Part shown: piece by piece, positions 33,634 through 42,557 of the stretch
Layout of the letters: each line of letters opens with the position of its first letter
Numbering within the stretch: position 1 is the first letter of the stretch
From: Nocardia kruczakiae NBRC 101016
GTDB lineage: Bacteria; Actinomycetota; Actinomycetes; Mycobacteriales; Mycobacteriaceae
DNA: 64,000 nt
Direction of reading: 5' to 3'
Assembly: GCF_001612965.1 (NCBI RefSeq)
Contig: NZ_BDBL01000008.1
Location: 124,001-188,000 of the forward strand
Notes under the pieces: model-generated
What the model saw: only the letters and a program-made list of their open reading frames with translations
What the model was told of the DNA's origin: nothing
Database searches by the model: none
Program-made: the position numbers and the translations under genes

Positions 33634-34789
33634 TCAAGGTCCCCCCGCCGGGAGGTGTGTCGACCGTCAACACACCGCCCTCGGCGCGCACCCGGTCGCG
33701 TAAGCCGGTCAGTCCGGAGCCGAAGACGCTGCCGGACAGCCCTTTTCCGTCGTCGAAGATGTCGATCCGCGATTCGCTGGCCCGGACCCGGCAGTGGCGG
33801 GCGCCGCTGTGGCGCACCACGTTCGTCACCGCCTCGCGCAGGACCCAGCCGAAGATCACCGCATCACGCGTGGCGAGCTCAGCGGGATCCGGGAGCTCCG
33901 CCTCGATACCGGCGGCGCGCAGGGCCGTCCGGGCGTTGACGAGTTCGGTCGCGAGCGACACCTCGCGCAGGCCGCCGACGGTATCGCGCACCCCGGCCAG
34001 CGCCTCGCGGGCCAGGCGCTCCACATCGGCCAGCTCCTGGCGGGCGCGGGTGGGATCGGTGTCGAGCAGCCGTTGCGCCAGTTCGGTTTTGACGGTGATG
34101 ACGGTCAGCGAGTGGCCCAGAATGTCGTGCACGTCGCGGGCTACCCGGTTGCGTTCCTCCACGATCGCGAGCTCGCCCTGCTGGCGGCGAGTCAGTTCCC
34201 GTAGCTGCCCGCGCCGCCGGCCGATTTCGCGACCGGTCCACATCACCACCGGAATGAAGGCGAAATACAGTGGGGCGCTGCCGTAATGCAGCGACAGGCC
34301 GATCAGCAGCACGGCTGTCCCGGCCACCACCGCGCCGGATTTGGCCGGTGGCAGTACGAACACGGCGCCGGCCGCGACGTAGATGGCGGTGCCCAGACCG
34401 CTGACCCCCAGCAGCACCGTCAAACTCGCGGCCAGGGCCGCCAGGGCGCCCACCACCAGCCATCGCGGCCATTCGTAGGAGACCGGCAGCGCCGCATGCG
34501 CGTGCTTCTCCTCCCAGTCCGGTTGCCGGAACGGACCGAAGCACGAGGCCGTCAGCACCCAGAAGACCGCCAGGCAGACGGCCGCCGCGACGGCCCGCAT
34601 CCGGTGCCCGTCCTGCCATTGGGAGACGATCGGCGCGATCAGATAGAGCAGCCAGATCAAAGCCAGCACCGCGCCGAAGAACAGTCGTCGATGCTGGATG
34701 GCGGTCTGCGGGGCGGGGTCGCGGTCCATAGTGCGGGCGATCCGATCCAGCGCTCCAGATATCGGCCGATCGACCGGAGGTATCCGCAT
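33596..34789 (-). CDS. DesK/NarX-type sensor histidine kinase
   Basis: A 397-residue membrane kinase. Five or six hydrophobic segments span residues ~35-175; the HisKA_3 dimerisation helix with the phospho-acceptor His is in RVARDVHDILGHSLTVITVK (about residue 215). The HATPase domain shows WVLREAVTNVVRHSGARH (N box), DDGKGLSGSVFGSGLTGLRDR (G boxes) and PPGGGTLIAVDF. There is no large extracellular domain, so it probably senses the membrane or a membrane-active compound. ATG 34789 has GGAGGG about five bases upstream. It lies in one run with the ABC exporter genes. Confidence 0.92.
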   Translation of the reverse strand: MRIPPVDRPISGALDRIARTMDRDPAPQTAIQHRRLFFGAVLALIWLLYLIAPIVSQWQDGHRMRAVAAAVCLAVFWVLTASCFGPFRQPDWEEKHAHAALPVSYEWPRWLVVGALAALAASLTVLLGVSGLGTAIYVAAGAVFVLPPAKSGAVVAGTAVLLIGLSLHYGSAPLYFAFIPVVMWTGREIGRRRGQLRELTRRQQGELAIVEERNRVARDVHDILGHSLTVITVKTELAQRLLDTDPTRARQELADVERLAREALAGVRDTVGGLREVSLATELVNARTALRAAGIEAELPDPAELATRDAVIFGWVLREAVTNVVRHSGARHCRVRASESRIDIFDDGKGLSGSVFGSGLTGLRDRVRAEGGVLTVDTPPGGGTLIAVDFTTADEQR

Positions 34790-34874
34790 CGTCACCCTCC
34801 GTCTCCTGCCCTGGCCGCCGCCGGATTCCGACGCTACCGCACCGTCCACCGGGGCGGACGGTGCGGCGCGTCGG

Positions 34875-35651
34875 TCAGCGAGCGGTGTCACGCCGGAACA
34901 GCACCGCGGCGCCGAGGGCGAATACCGAGGCCCAGACCACGATGTTCAGCACCGCCAGTGCGGCGGAACCGGCAGTGGTGTCGCCGAGCGGCACCCGGGC
35001 CAGGGTGGCGACGCCGTTGGTCGGGAAGACCTTCGACACCGTGTCGAACCAGCCGTGCAGCGGCATGAACAATCCACCGGCGAACGACAGCAGCGCCAGC
35101 ACCGGGCCGAGGATCTGCATCACGTTCTCCGAGGGCAGCAGATATCCCATGAACAGTCCGAATGCCGCGAAGACCACGGAGGTCAGCCACGCGATCAGGA
35201 AGCAGCCCACCCACGCGGCGGTGGTCAGATGCGCGCCGGTCACCGCGCCGGCGGCGAAAACGACGACGACCGAACTCAATCCGAGCACCATCGCGCCGGC
35301 CACTTTGGTGGCGACGTAGGCGGCCGGGCTCAGCGGCGTGAGACGCAGTTGACGTACCCAACCGGCGGCGCGTTCCACCGCCACCATGGCGCCGCCGCTG
35401 GTGGTGGCGAGCATCGCCCCGTAGACGGCCATCGACACCATCACATAGGCGGTGACATTCGCCGACCCGTAGGTCTCGGTGCGGGACGCGTTCTGGGCGC
35501 CGAAGATCACGAAGAACACCACCGGCATCACCAGCGCGAAGATGACGGTGCGCCGGTTGCGCAGCATGCGGCGCAATTCGAGCAGCAGGAATCCCCGGCT
35601 GAATCCGCCGGCGCTCGGACGGATGGCGCGGGGCGCGGTCGATGTGGTCAT
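34875..35651 (-). CDS. ABC-2 type exporter permease
   Basis: A 258-residue permease with about six hydrophobic helices. ELRRMLRNRRTVIFALVMPV at the N-terminus and GGLFMPLHGWFDTVSKVFPT near the C-terminus are typical of ABC-2 permeases linked to DesKR-like systems. It partners the ATPase encoded 1 bp upstream. Substrate unknown; drug, lipid or antimicrobial-peptide export is usual for this arrangement. Confidence 0.9.
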   Translation of the reverse strand: MTTSTAPRAIRPSAGGFSRGFLLLELRRMLRNRRTVIFALVMPVVFFVIFGAQNASRTETYGSANVTAYVMVSMAVYGAMLATTSGGAMVAVERAAGWVRQLRLTPLSPAAYVATKVAGAMVLGLSSVVVVFAAGAVTGAHLTTAAWVGCFLIAWLTSVVFAAFGLFMGYLLPSENVMQILGPVLALLSFAGGLFMPLHGWFDTVSKVFPTNGVATLARVPLGDTTAGSAALAVLNIVVWASVFALGAAVLFRRDTAR

Positions 35652-35652
35652 C

Positions 35653-36588
35653 TCAGTTGTCTCCGGTCAGTGCGAGGAAGGCGTCTTCGAGATTGCGGCC
35701 GGTGATTTCGATGTCGACGGCCGGTGTCCTGGTCAGCAGATAGCGGGCGACCACGTCGGAGTCGTTGCCGTGCACCAGCACTCGATCACCGCGCTGCTCG
35801 ACCCGGTCCACGCCGGCGAGGGCGAGCAGGCTCGCCGGGTCGGCATCGGGCAGCGTCGCCGAGACCGTGCGGCCGGAGGCCAGATTCTTCACCGCCGCGG
35901 CACTGCCGTCGGCCACGACCCGCCCGCCCCGCACCAGCACGATGCGGTCGGCGTAGGCGTCGGCCTCGTCGAGATAGTGGGTGGCGAAGACGACGGTTCG
36001 TCCGAGCCCGGCGTCGGCGCGGATGGCGTTCCAGAAATCGCGGCGGCCCTCCACGTCCATGCCGGTGGTCGGCTCGTCGAGGATCAGCAGGTCCGGATCG
36101 GGCAGCAGCGCGAGGGCGAAGCGCAGGCGCTGCTGCTGACCACCGGAGCATTTGCCCACCATGCGGTCGGCGATGCCGTCGATTCCGGCGCGGACGAGCA
36201 CCTCCCCGGCGGGGCGCGGATGGCGATGCAGGGACGCGACGACCCGCACCGTTTCGCCGACGGTGAGATCCGGAAGCAGGCCGCCCGATTGCAGGACCGC
36301 CGAAACTCGGCCCGCCGCAACCGCTTCCGCCGGTTTTCCGCCGAGAATGCGGGCGGTGCCGGCGTCGGGGCGCAGCAGGCCGAGCATCATGTCGATGCTG
36401 GTGGACTTCCCGGCACCGTTGGGTCCCAGGAAGGCGACCACCTCACCCGCGGTGACGGTCAGATCGAGTCCGTCGACCGCGCGGACGGGCCCGGCGGAGC
36501 TGCGGAAGGTTTTGGTCAGTCCGCGAAGCTCGATCACCGGTGCGGCGGCGACCCGTTCCGCCGAACCGGATGTCATTGCTGATGTCAT
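35653..36588 (-). CDS. ABC exporter ATP-binding protein
   Basis: A 311-residue ATPase of the drug/antibiotic exporter class (CcmA/DrrA-like): Walker A FLGPNGAGKSTSIDMMLGL, signature KCSGGQQQRLRFALALLPDP, Walker B LLILDEPTTGMD, switch His VVFATHYLDEADAYADR. The C-terminal ~80 residues are the extension common to DrrA-type proteins. It is the first gene of the operon ATPase-permease-kinase-regulator. An alternative in-frame ATG lies four codons in. Two inverted repeats sit just upstream and may be operators. Confidence 0.92.
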   Translation of the reverse strand: MTSAMTSGSAERVAAAPVIELRGLTKTFRSSAGPVRAVDGLDLTVTAGEVVAFLGPNGAGKSTSIDMMLGLLRPDAGTARILGGKPAEAVAAGRVSAVLQSGGLLPDLTVGETVRVVASLHRHPRPAGEVLVRAGIDGIADRMVGKCSGGQQQRLRFALALLPDPDLLILDEPTTGMDVEGRRDFWNAIRADAGLGRTVVFATHYLDEADAYADRIVLVRGGRVVADGSAAAVKNLASGRTVSATLPDADPASLLALAGVDRVEQRGDRVLVHGNDSDVVARYLLTRTPAVDIEITGRNLEDAFLALTGDN

Positions 36589-36642
36589 GGTTCCACTGTC
36601 GCGTGGAGCCGGGTGACGTACCTGGCCCGAGCGTCACGACTG

Positions 36643-36664
36643 TGCCATGACAGATGTCATGGCA
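36643..36664. promoter_or_regulatory. 22-bp palindrome upstream of the ABC exporter operon
   Basis: Perfect inverted repeat of TGCCATGACA around a 2-bp centre, ending 55 bp before the ATPase start and overlapping the stop codon of the upstream reductase gene. A second, looser repeat (GTGACG and CGTCAC, 13 bp apart) lies between it and the ATPase gene. It may be a binding site for the linked response regulator or the end hairpin of the reductase gene; no T-run follows. Confidence 0.45.
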
Positions 36665-37577
36665 GCAGGACGATCTTGCCCCGGGTGTGGCCGCGCTCGA
36701 GTTCGGTGAACGCCGCGCGCACGTCGGCGAGCGGATAGGTGGCGGCGATCGGAATCCGGACGGACCCCGCGGCGGCCAGTTCGGCCAGCTGGGCGAGTAC
36801 GTCGATGGTGTCGGCGGCCGCATTGCCCTCCGCCTTGACGCCGTATTTCTCCACCGCGGCGAAGTCGATGATCGTATCGATGCGTTCGGGCTTCACGCCG
36901 AGATCGAGGGCGAGTTCGACGTAGCCGTTGCCATGCGTATCGATGAAGGCATCGATACCGCCGGGCGCCGCCTCCCGGAGGCGCTCGGCGAGACCGTCAC
37001 CGTACTCCACCGCGACCGCCCCCAGCTCGCGCAGATAGTCCTGGTTGTCCGGCCCCGCGATGCCGATCACCGTCACCTCACGGGCCCGAAGCAGTTGCAC
37101 CACAATGGATCCCACGCCACCGGCCGCGCCGGACACCGCGATGGTGTCACCGGCTTCCGGGCTCACGGCCCGCACAGCGGCGAAGGCGGTGGTGCCCGCG
37201 ACGTACAGCGATCCGGCGACCTCCCAGGACAGGCCCACCGGCTTGGGGGTGACCTGCTCGGCCGGCACCACCACCCGGGTGGCGTGGCTGGAGCGCTTGT
37301 CGCTGAATCCGAGCACCTCGTCGCCGACGGCGATCCCGCTCACTCCCTCACCGAGGGCGACGATGCGCCCGGCGAAGTCGGTGCCCTCGCCCTCGGGGAA
37401 GGTGGCGGGCCACCGCTCGTGCAGCGAGCCGTTGCGGATCTTGGCCTCACCCGGATTGATTCCCGCGGCCACCACCTCGACCGCGACCTGTCCGGGCCCG
37501 GGCTGCGGATCCGGTATCTCGCGAACCTCGAGCACATCGATATCGCCGTAACGATCGAACTTGACCGCCTGCGCCAT
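36657..37577 (-). CDS. Zinc-independent quinone oxidoreductase-like MDR protein
   Basis: A 306-residue medium-chain dehydrogenase/reductase of the quinone oxidoreductase type: VKFDRYGDIDVLEVREIP, GPGQVAVEVVAAGINPGEAK, a short EGTDFAGRIVALGEGV, and the NADP-binding IAVSGAAGGVGSIVVQLLRA. The structural zinc cysteines of alcohol dehydrogenases are absent. The C-terminus ends in GHTRGKIVLLP, normal for the family. It reduces an unknown quinone or enone with NADPH. AAAGG lies eight bases before ATG 37577. The 209 bp upstream, to glyS, hold nothing recognised. Confidence 0.9.
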   Translation of the reverse strand: MAQAVKFDRYGDIDVLEVREIPDPQPGPGQVAVEVVAAGINPGEAKIRNGSLHERWPATFPEGEGTDFAGRIVALGEGVSGIAVGDEVLGFSDKRSSHATRVVVPAEQVTPKPVGLSWEVAGSLYVAGTTAFAAVRAVSPEAGDTIAVSGAAGGVGSIVVQLLRAREVTVIGIAGPDNQDYLRELGAVAVEYGDGLAERLREAAPGGIDAFIDTHGNGYVELALDLGVKPERIDTIIDFAAVEKYGVKAEGNAAADTIDVLAQLAELAAAGSVRIPIAATYPLADVRAAFTELERGHTRGKIVLLP

Positions 37578-37786
37578 GATCAGGACCTTTCGTCGCACCT
37601 GTGGGCCGGGGCCCGGCAGCACCCCGGGGGCGCGCCGGATCTCGGATTGCTCAGTGCTCGGAACGACCCGGGCCACGGCGATATTTCCGCCGATCCCACT
37701 TCGGCGCGCGATTCGCCCCGATAACGCCCGGGTCTTCGGTTATGCCCGATTCCGAATGCGGTATACCCGTCCGCGCCGCGGTGAAC

Positions 37787-39178
37787 TCAGGCGCCCAGCA
37801 GGCGCTGCGCCAGGTAGCCCTCCACCTGGTCGAGCGCGATCCGTTCCTGCGCCATCGAGTCCCGCTCGCGCACGGTGACGGCCTGGTCCTCGAGGGTGTC
37901 GAAGTCGACGGTGATGCAGAACGGGGTGCCGATCTCGTCCTGGCGGCGGTACCGGCGGCCGATCGCGCCGGCGTCGTCGAAGTCGACGTTCCAGTTCCTG
38001 CGCAGTTGCGCGGCAAGGTCTTTCGCCTTCGGCGACAGATCGGCGTTGCGCGACAACGGAAGGACGGCGGCCTTCACCGGCGCGAGGCGGCGATCCAGGC
38101 GCAGCACGGTCCGCTTCTCCATGACGCCCTTGGCGTTCGGCGCCTCGTCCTCGGTGTAGGCGTCGATCAGGAAGGCCATCAGCGAGCGGGTCAGGCCGGC
38201 CGCGGGTTCGATCACGTACGGCGTGTAGCGCTCGTTGGTGTTCTGGTCGAAGAAGCTCAGATCGGTGCCGGAATGCTTGGAGTGGGTCGACAGGTCGAAA
38301 TCGGTGCGGTTGGCGACACCCTCGAGCTCACCCCATTCGCTGCCCTGGAAGTGGAAGCGGTACTCGATATCGACCGTACGGGTCGAATAGTGCGAGAGCT
38401 TCTCCTTCGGGTGCTCGTAGAGCCGCAGATTCTCCGGATCGATGCCGAGGTCGGTGTACCAGGCCAGGCGGGTGTCGATCCAGTACTGGTGCCACCGCTC
38501 GTCCTCACCGGGCTTGACGAAGAACTCCATCTCCATCTGCTCGAATTCGCGGGTGCGGAAGATGAAGTTGCCCGGGGTGATCTCGTTGCGGAAGCTCTTG
38601 CCGATCTGCGCGATGCCGAACGGCGGCTTCTTGCGCGCGGTGGTCATCACGTTCGCGAAGTTCACGAAGATGCCCTGCGCGGTCTCCGGACGCAGATAGT
38701 GCAGGCCCTCCTCGGACTCGATCGGCCCGAGGTAGGTCTTGAGCATCATGTTGAAATCGCGCGGTTCGGTCCACTTACCGACGGTGCCGCAGTCCGGGCA
38801 GCCGATCAGCTCCATGGACACGCTGTCCGGGTCGTCGATCTTGTGCTTCTCGGCGTAGGCCTCCTGCAGGTGGTCCTGCCGGTGCCGCTTGTGGCAGTTC
38901 AGGCATTCGACCAGCGGGTCGTTGAAGACGCTGACGTGCCCCGAGGCCACCCACACCGGGCGCGGCAGGATGATCGCGGAGTCCAGGCCGACCACATCGT
39001 CGCGGCTGGTGACCATGGCCCGCCACCACTGCTTCTTGATGTTTTCCTTGAGCTCCACACCCAGCGGACCGTAATCCCACGCCGACCGGGTCCCTCCGTA
39101 GATCTCGCCGCTGGGGTATACCAAGCCACGACGCTTGGCAAGATTCGCGACGGTGTCGATCTTCGACTTGGGTGCCAC
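37787..39178 (-). CDS. glyS: Glycyl-tRNA synthetase (dimeric type)
   Basis: Charges tRNA-Gly. The 463-residue class II synthetase begins with [20 protein letters not shown] then [19 protein letters not shown] (motif 1 region); [11 protein letters not shown] and [21 protein letters not shown] form motif 2; [18 protein letters not shown] is motif 3. A zinc-like Cys set ([20 protein letters not shown]) is present. The length is that of the alpha2-type enzyme. It is divergent from smtB-zur, as in mycobacteria. Confidence 0.96.
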   Translation of the reverse strand: MAPKSKIDTVANLAKRRGLVYPSGEIYGGTRSAWDYGPLGVELKENIKKQWWRAMVTSRDDVVGLDSAIILPRPVWVASGHVSVFNDPLVECLNCHKRHRQDHLQEAYAEKHKIDDPDSVSMELIGCPDCGTVGKWTEPRDFNMMLKTYLGPIESEEGLHYLRPETAQGIFVNFANVMTTARKKPPFGIAQIGKSFRNEITPGNFIFRTREFEQMEMEFFVKPGEDERWHQYWIDTRLAWYTDLGIDPENLRLYEHPKEKLSHYSTRTVDIEYRFHFQGSEWGELEGVANRTDFDLSTHSKHSGTDLSFFDQNTNERYTPYVIEPAAGLTRSLMAFLIDAYTEDEAPNAKGVMEKRTVLRLDRRLAPVKAAVLPLSRNADLSPKAKDLAAQLRRNWNVDFDDAGAIGRRYRRQDEIGTPFCITVDFDTLEDQAVTVRERDSMAQERIALDQVEGYLAQRLLGA

Positions 39179-39276
39179 GGTGGAAGCTCTCCCTCTGGAT
39201 GATGGGTCCGAACGATTCGCCCCAGCCTATCGACACCGGATAGAACACCGCGAGGCAGTATCGACGGCGCGGCTCC

Positions 39277-39305
39277 TTGACATGCGCACTTATGCATATC
39301 AATAA
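39277..39305 (+). promoter_or_regulatory. Promoter and probable metal-operator region of smtB-zur
   Basis: TTGACA at 39277 is followed after 17 bp by CAATAA (or AATAAT one base on), a plausible -35/-10 pair. The spacer is unusually AT-rich for this genome and contains TATGCATA, a palindromic core like those bound by ArsR/SmtB repressors. AAGGAG eight bases before the smtB ATG completes the start region. Autoregulation by SmtB is an inference from the family. Confidence 0.5.
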
Positions 39306-39336
39306 TGGCATCGGTTTCCAATAAGGAGTTGGTTCG

Positions 39337-39732
39337 ATGACCGCCGACAGCGGTGTCCCCGCGCGTCGAAGCCGCGTCGCCGTCGAGGCGCCCACGCCGA
39401 TCCCGCACGACCCGTATCCCTATCGCGCCCCGACCGCCCCCGCGGTCCCCGCCCGCACGACGCTCGACAACGCGGGCGAACTGCTGCGCGCGCTGGCGGC
39501 GCCGGTACGGATCGCGATCGTGCTGCAGCTGCGCGAATCGCCGCGCTGCGTGCACGAATTGGTCGATACGCTCGGCGTCACGCAACCCCTGGTCAGCCAG
39601 CACCTGCGCATTCTCAAGTCCGCGGGCGTGGTGCGCGGTGAACGCACCGGCCGTGAGGTGATCTACGAATTGGTCGACGACCATCTGGCACGCATCGTCG
39701 TCGACGCCGTCGCACACGCCGAGGAAGGATGA
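39337..39732 (+). CDS. smtB: ArsR/SmtB-family metal-sensing repressor
   Basis: A 131-residue winged-helix repressor: ELLRALAAPVRIAIVLQLRE, then VHELVDTLGVTQPLVSQHLR and ILKSAGVVRGERTGREVIYE. The C-terminal helix (DDHLARIVVDAVAHAEE) has the Asp, His and His-Glu spacing of the alpha-5 zinc site of SmtB. A Pro/His/Tyr-rich N-terminal tail precedes the domain. In mycobacteria SmtB represses itself and zur when zinc is low. It overlaps zur by 4 bp. Confidence 0.9.
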   Translation: MTADSGVPARRSRVAVEAPTPIPHDPYPYRAPTAPAVPARTTLDNAGELLRALAAPVRIAIVLQLRESPRCVHELVDTLGVTQPLVSQHLRILKSAGVVRGERTGREVIYELVDDHLARIVVDAVAHAEEG

Positions 39733-40160
39733 CCGTGCCGGAGAAGACGGGCACCGCCGAGAAGACTGTCGGAATTCGCAGCACCCGCCAGCGCAGCGCG
39801 ATCACCGCACTGCTGGGCGATATCGAGGAATTCCGTTCGGCCCAGGAGCTGCACGACGAACTACGCCGCCGCGGTGAGGGCATCGGCCTGACCACCGTCT
39901 ACCGCACCCTGCAGTCCCTCGCCGACGCCGGCAAGGTCGACGTCCTGCGCACGGACACAGGCGAATCCGTGTATCGGCAGTGCTCCAAGGGCCACCATCA
40001 CCACCTGGTCTGCCGCCAGTGCGGGCGCACCGTCGAGGTGGAGGGCCCCACCGTCGAGGCATGGGCCGCGGCGATCGCCGGAGAGCACGGATTCACCGAC
40101 ATCAGCCACACCATGGAAGTGTTCGGCACCTGCCGCGACTGCGCCCACATCGCCCGCTGA
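39729..40160 (+). CDS. zur: Fur-family zinc uptake regulator Zur (FurB)
   Basis: A 143-residue Fur-family repressor: RSTRQRSAITALLGDIEEFR then SAQELHDELRRRGEGIGLTT and VYRTLQSLADAGKVDVLR (winged helix). The metal region contains GHHHHLVCRQCGRTVEV and GTCRDCAHIAR, giving the four-Cys structural zinc site and His-rich sensing site of Zur. With zinc bound it represses zinc uptake and zinc-free ribosomal protein genes. ATG overlaps the smtB stop. The pair and its position next to glyS match M. tuberculosis Rv2358-Rv2359. Confidence 0.94.
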   Translation: MTVPEKTGTAEKTVGIRSTRQRSAITALLGDIEEFRSAQELHDELRRRGEGIGLTTVYRTLQSLADAGKVDVLRTDTGESVYRQCSKGHHHHLVCRQCGRTVEVEGPTVEAWAAAIAGEHGFTDISHTMEVFGTCRDCAHIAR

Positions 40161-40232
40161 TCGCGGACGGCGCGCATCGTGCCAGCGCTTTCGCCGGCGT
40201 CGCAACGACTTTCGGCGAAAGGGCCGTAACAC

Positions 40233-40826
40233 TCAGCCGTCCGTTCCGCCGGTGATGCGATCGGCCAACGCGAGCAACCCCTCCGTGAGATCGTGCTCGG
40301 TCGGCGCATGCTCGGGGTCGAGCGTCCACTGCATGAGCACACCGGACATCAGCGCCAGTTGCAGCGCGCCGATCGTCCGCACCGCCCGGTCGTCGACGGC
40401 GTCTTCGGGGATGCCCAGCAACCCGGCGGCGAGACCGCTGCGCCCCTCGGCCATGGCATGGGTCATCAATTCGCGCACCCGCGGTGACCGCTCCGCTTCC
40501 ACACCGGCCTCGACCGAGGCGAGCCACAACTGCCGGTTCTCGGAGTACGAGGCGATCGTGTGCCGCCAGAACGCCTCGTAGCGTTCGCGCGGGCCGGCGT
40601 CGGAGTCGAGCGCGGCGAGCGTCGCCTCCTGGATGCGCAGGCCCCATTCCTCCATCGCCTGGGTGAACGCCTCGATCAGCAGCGCGTCCCGGGAGCCGAA
40701 GTGATAGCCGATCGCGGCGTGATTGACACCGGCCGCGGCGGCGATATCCCGGACCGTGGTGCGGGCCCACCCCTTTTCTTTCAAGCACACCAACGCCCCG
40801 GCCAGCAGATCGTCCCGGTTACCCAT
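40233..40826 (-). CDS. TetR-family transcriptional repressor
   Basis: A 197-residue regulator: N-terminal HTH (LAGALVCLKEKGWARTTVRD then IAAAAGVNHAAIGYHFGSRD, residues ~7-46) and an all-helical ligand domain. It is divergent from the FAD monooxygenase gene with a 116-bp gap that contains a clear inverted repeat, so it probably represses both genes until an aromatic or drug ligand binds. ATG 40826 was chosen because the HTH begins directly after it; the open frame further upstream is intergenic. Confidence 0.9.
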   Translation of the reverse strand: MGNRDDLLAGALVCLKEKGWARTTVRDIAAAAGVNHAAIGYHFGSRDALLIEAFTQAMEEWGLRIQEATLAALDSDAGPRERYEAFWRHTIASYSENRQLWLASVEAGVEAERSPRVRELMTHAMAEGRSGLAAGLLGIPEDAVDDRAVRTIGALQLALMSGVLMQWTLDPEHAPTEHDLTEGLLALADRITGGTDG

Positions 40827-40861
40827 GTCGGCGATGCTAGCCAAGGGGCACTCCAAGCGGT

Positions 40862-40890
40862 TTATCCAATTGGATTGACCGAATGGATAA
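40862..40890. promoter_or_regulatory. Candidate TetR operator in the divergent region
   Basis: TTATCCA at 40862-40868 is repeated inverted as TGGATAA at 40884-40890; the left arm also forms a smaller palindrome, ATCCAATTGGAT. The site is AT-rich and lies between TetR and the monooxygenase, 52 bp before the latter's ATG, in the expected place for a repressor of both genes. Confidence 0.6.
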
Positions 40891-40942
40891 TACGCTTGTA
40901 CGGTCGAGCTGTCACGCAGTAACCCATCCGCAGGGAGCAGCC

Positions 40943-42130
40943 ATGAGCCTGTCCGTTTTGATCTCCGGCGCCGGTATCGGCGGGCCGTCACTCGCCTTCT
41001 GGCTGGGCCGCCTCGGATACCGGGTCACGGTGGTGGAGCAATCGCCGGTGCTGCGCGCCGGCGGTGGCGCGGCCGTCGATTTCCGCGGCGAGCAGGTCGC
41101 CTTGCTGGAGCGCATGGGGGTCCTCGCCGATATCCGCACCCACGAGACCGGTATGGGCGACCAGCTCATCGTCGACGCCGCGGGACGCACCGTGTCGCGA
41201 TTCCCGTCCGCACTGTTCAGTGGCGAGGTCGAGATCGATCGCGGGGATCTGGCCCGAATCCTGTACCGCCACAGCAGCACAGACGCCGACTACATCTTCG
41301 GTGATCGCATCACCGCCATCGACCAGGACGCCGACACGGTCCGCGTGCAGTTCGCACACGGACCCTCGCGCAGCTACGACCTCGTCGTGGGCGCGGACGG
41401 TCTGCACTCCGGGGTGCGGCGCCTGGTCTTCGGTGACGAGGACGAGTTCCGGAGCGATCTCGGCTATTACGTCGCCGCGTTCAGCGTGCCCAACACGTTC
41501 GGACTCGATCACAGCGGCCTGATCTACAACGAGCCGGGCCGCTACCTCTCACTCGGCAGCGCCCGAGATCCCGAACGGGCTGTGGCCGGCTTCATATTCT
41601 CCGCTCCCCCAACGGAATTCGCTCGCCGCGATGTCGGCGCGCAGAAGCGGTTCATCGCCGATCACTTCGCCGGCGTCGGCTGGCGAGCGCCGCAATTGCT
41701 CGCCGCGCTCCAGGATGCCGCAGACCTGTACTTCGACTCGCTCAGCCAGATCCGGCTCGACCGGTGGTCCGACGGCCGGGTCGCACTACTCGGCGACGCC
41801 GCGTGGTGCGCCGGGCCGGGCGGCAACGGCACCGGCCACGCCATGCTCGGCGCGTACACGCTGGCGGGCGAACTCGCGGCGGCCGACGGAGATCACCGGA
41901 TCGCCTTCGCGCGCTACGAACGGATCATGCGTCCCACGGTCGAGAAGTCGCAGAGGTTCGCCACCGGCGCGGGCCGCTTCCTCGCGCCCGCGAGCCGGTG
42001 GCAGATCCGCCGTCGCGACCTCACCTACCGCGTGCTGTCCTCGGCTCCGATGTCCGGGATCTTCACCCGGATGAGCAGCCGTTCCGCGAAGACCGGGACG
42101 CCGGCGTCCTATCCACTGCCCGTGGCCTGA
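40943..42130 (+). CDS. FAD-dependent monooxygenase (PHBH/TetX-like)
   Basis: A 395-residue group A flavin monooxygenase. The dinucleotide motif is VLISGAGIGGPSLAFWLGRL, the second conserved motif DLVVGADGLHSGVRR (DG), and the FAD ribityl motif RVALLGDAAWCAGPGGNGTG (GD). Such enzymes hydroxylate aromatic compounds or antibiotics, including rifamycin and tetracycline. The C-terminal hydrophobic helix of some relatives is absent. The ATG has GGGAG eight bases upstream. Substrate unknown; control by the divergent TetR is likely. Confidence 0.9.
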   Translation: MSLSVLISGAGIGGPSLAFWLGRLGYRVTVVEQSPVLRAGGGAAVDFRGEQVALLERMGVLADIRTHETGMGDQLIVDAAGRTVSRFPSALFSGEVEIDRGDLARILYRHSSTDADYIFGDRITAIDQDADTVRVQFAHGPSRSYDLVVGADGLHSGVRRLVFGDEDEFRSDLGYYVAAFSVPNTFGLDHSGLIYNEPGRYLSLGSARDPERAVAGFIFSAPPTEFARRDVGAQKRFIADHFAGVGWRAPQLLAALQDAADLYFDSLSQIRLDRWSDGRVALLGDAAWCAGPGGNGTGHAMLGAYTLAGELAAADGDHRIAFARYERIMRPTVEKSQRFATGAGRFLAPASRWQIRRRDLTYRVLSSAPMSGIFTRMSSRSAKTGTPASYPLPVA

Positions 42131-42146
42131 ACGGGCTTCGCGCCGG

Positions 42147-42557
42147 TCAGGGCACCAGGCCCTGGCGGGCGCGGCCCGCGCCGGACAGGACGAGCAGCAG
42201 CATCGTCGCCAGGGCGTCGTCGTCGAGGCCGGCTGCCGGGAAGGTGTAGCGCAGCAGGACGTCGGCGAGCTTCTCGTGGGCGATGATCGTCAGCGAGCCG
42301 AACTGCAGGGCGTTGTTGCGATCGGCGACTCGCTTGTGCAGTTGCGGCTTCAAGGGGCGATCCCAGGCGAGCACGCAGGTCAGCGTGAGGACGTCCAGGC
42401 CCGGCGCCAGTGTGACGCCGCGCAGCGAGCACAGGGCGCCCTCGTATTCGAAGCCGAGGGCGTCACCGTCCTCCTCCCGCACGGCGATATCGCATCGACG
42501 CAGGCAGGCGGCGGCTTGGGCCTGCAGTTCCCGGGCGACGGTCAGATCGTTGCTCAC
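42147..42557 (-). CDS. YbjN-like conserved protein (Rv2360c-type)
   Basis: A 136-residue protein that looks like the YbjN/CesT-chaperone superfamily: [19 protein letters not shown] strands (as [20 protein letters not shown] here), then [20 protein letters not shown] and a C-terminal helix. The same position beside uppS is held in mycobacteria by Rv2360c, of unknown function. GTG 42557 overlaps the uppS stop (GTGA), so the two are probably translated together. The ORF is convergent with the monooxygenase gene, 16 bp apart. Confidence 0.78.
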   Translation of the reverse strand: MSNDLTVARELQAQAAACLRRCDIAVREEDGDALGFEYEGALCSLRGVTLAPGLDVLTLTCVLAWDRPLKPQLHKRVADRNNALQFGSLTIIAHEKLADVLLRYTFPAAGLDDDALATMLLLVLSGAGRARQGLVP

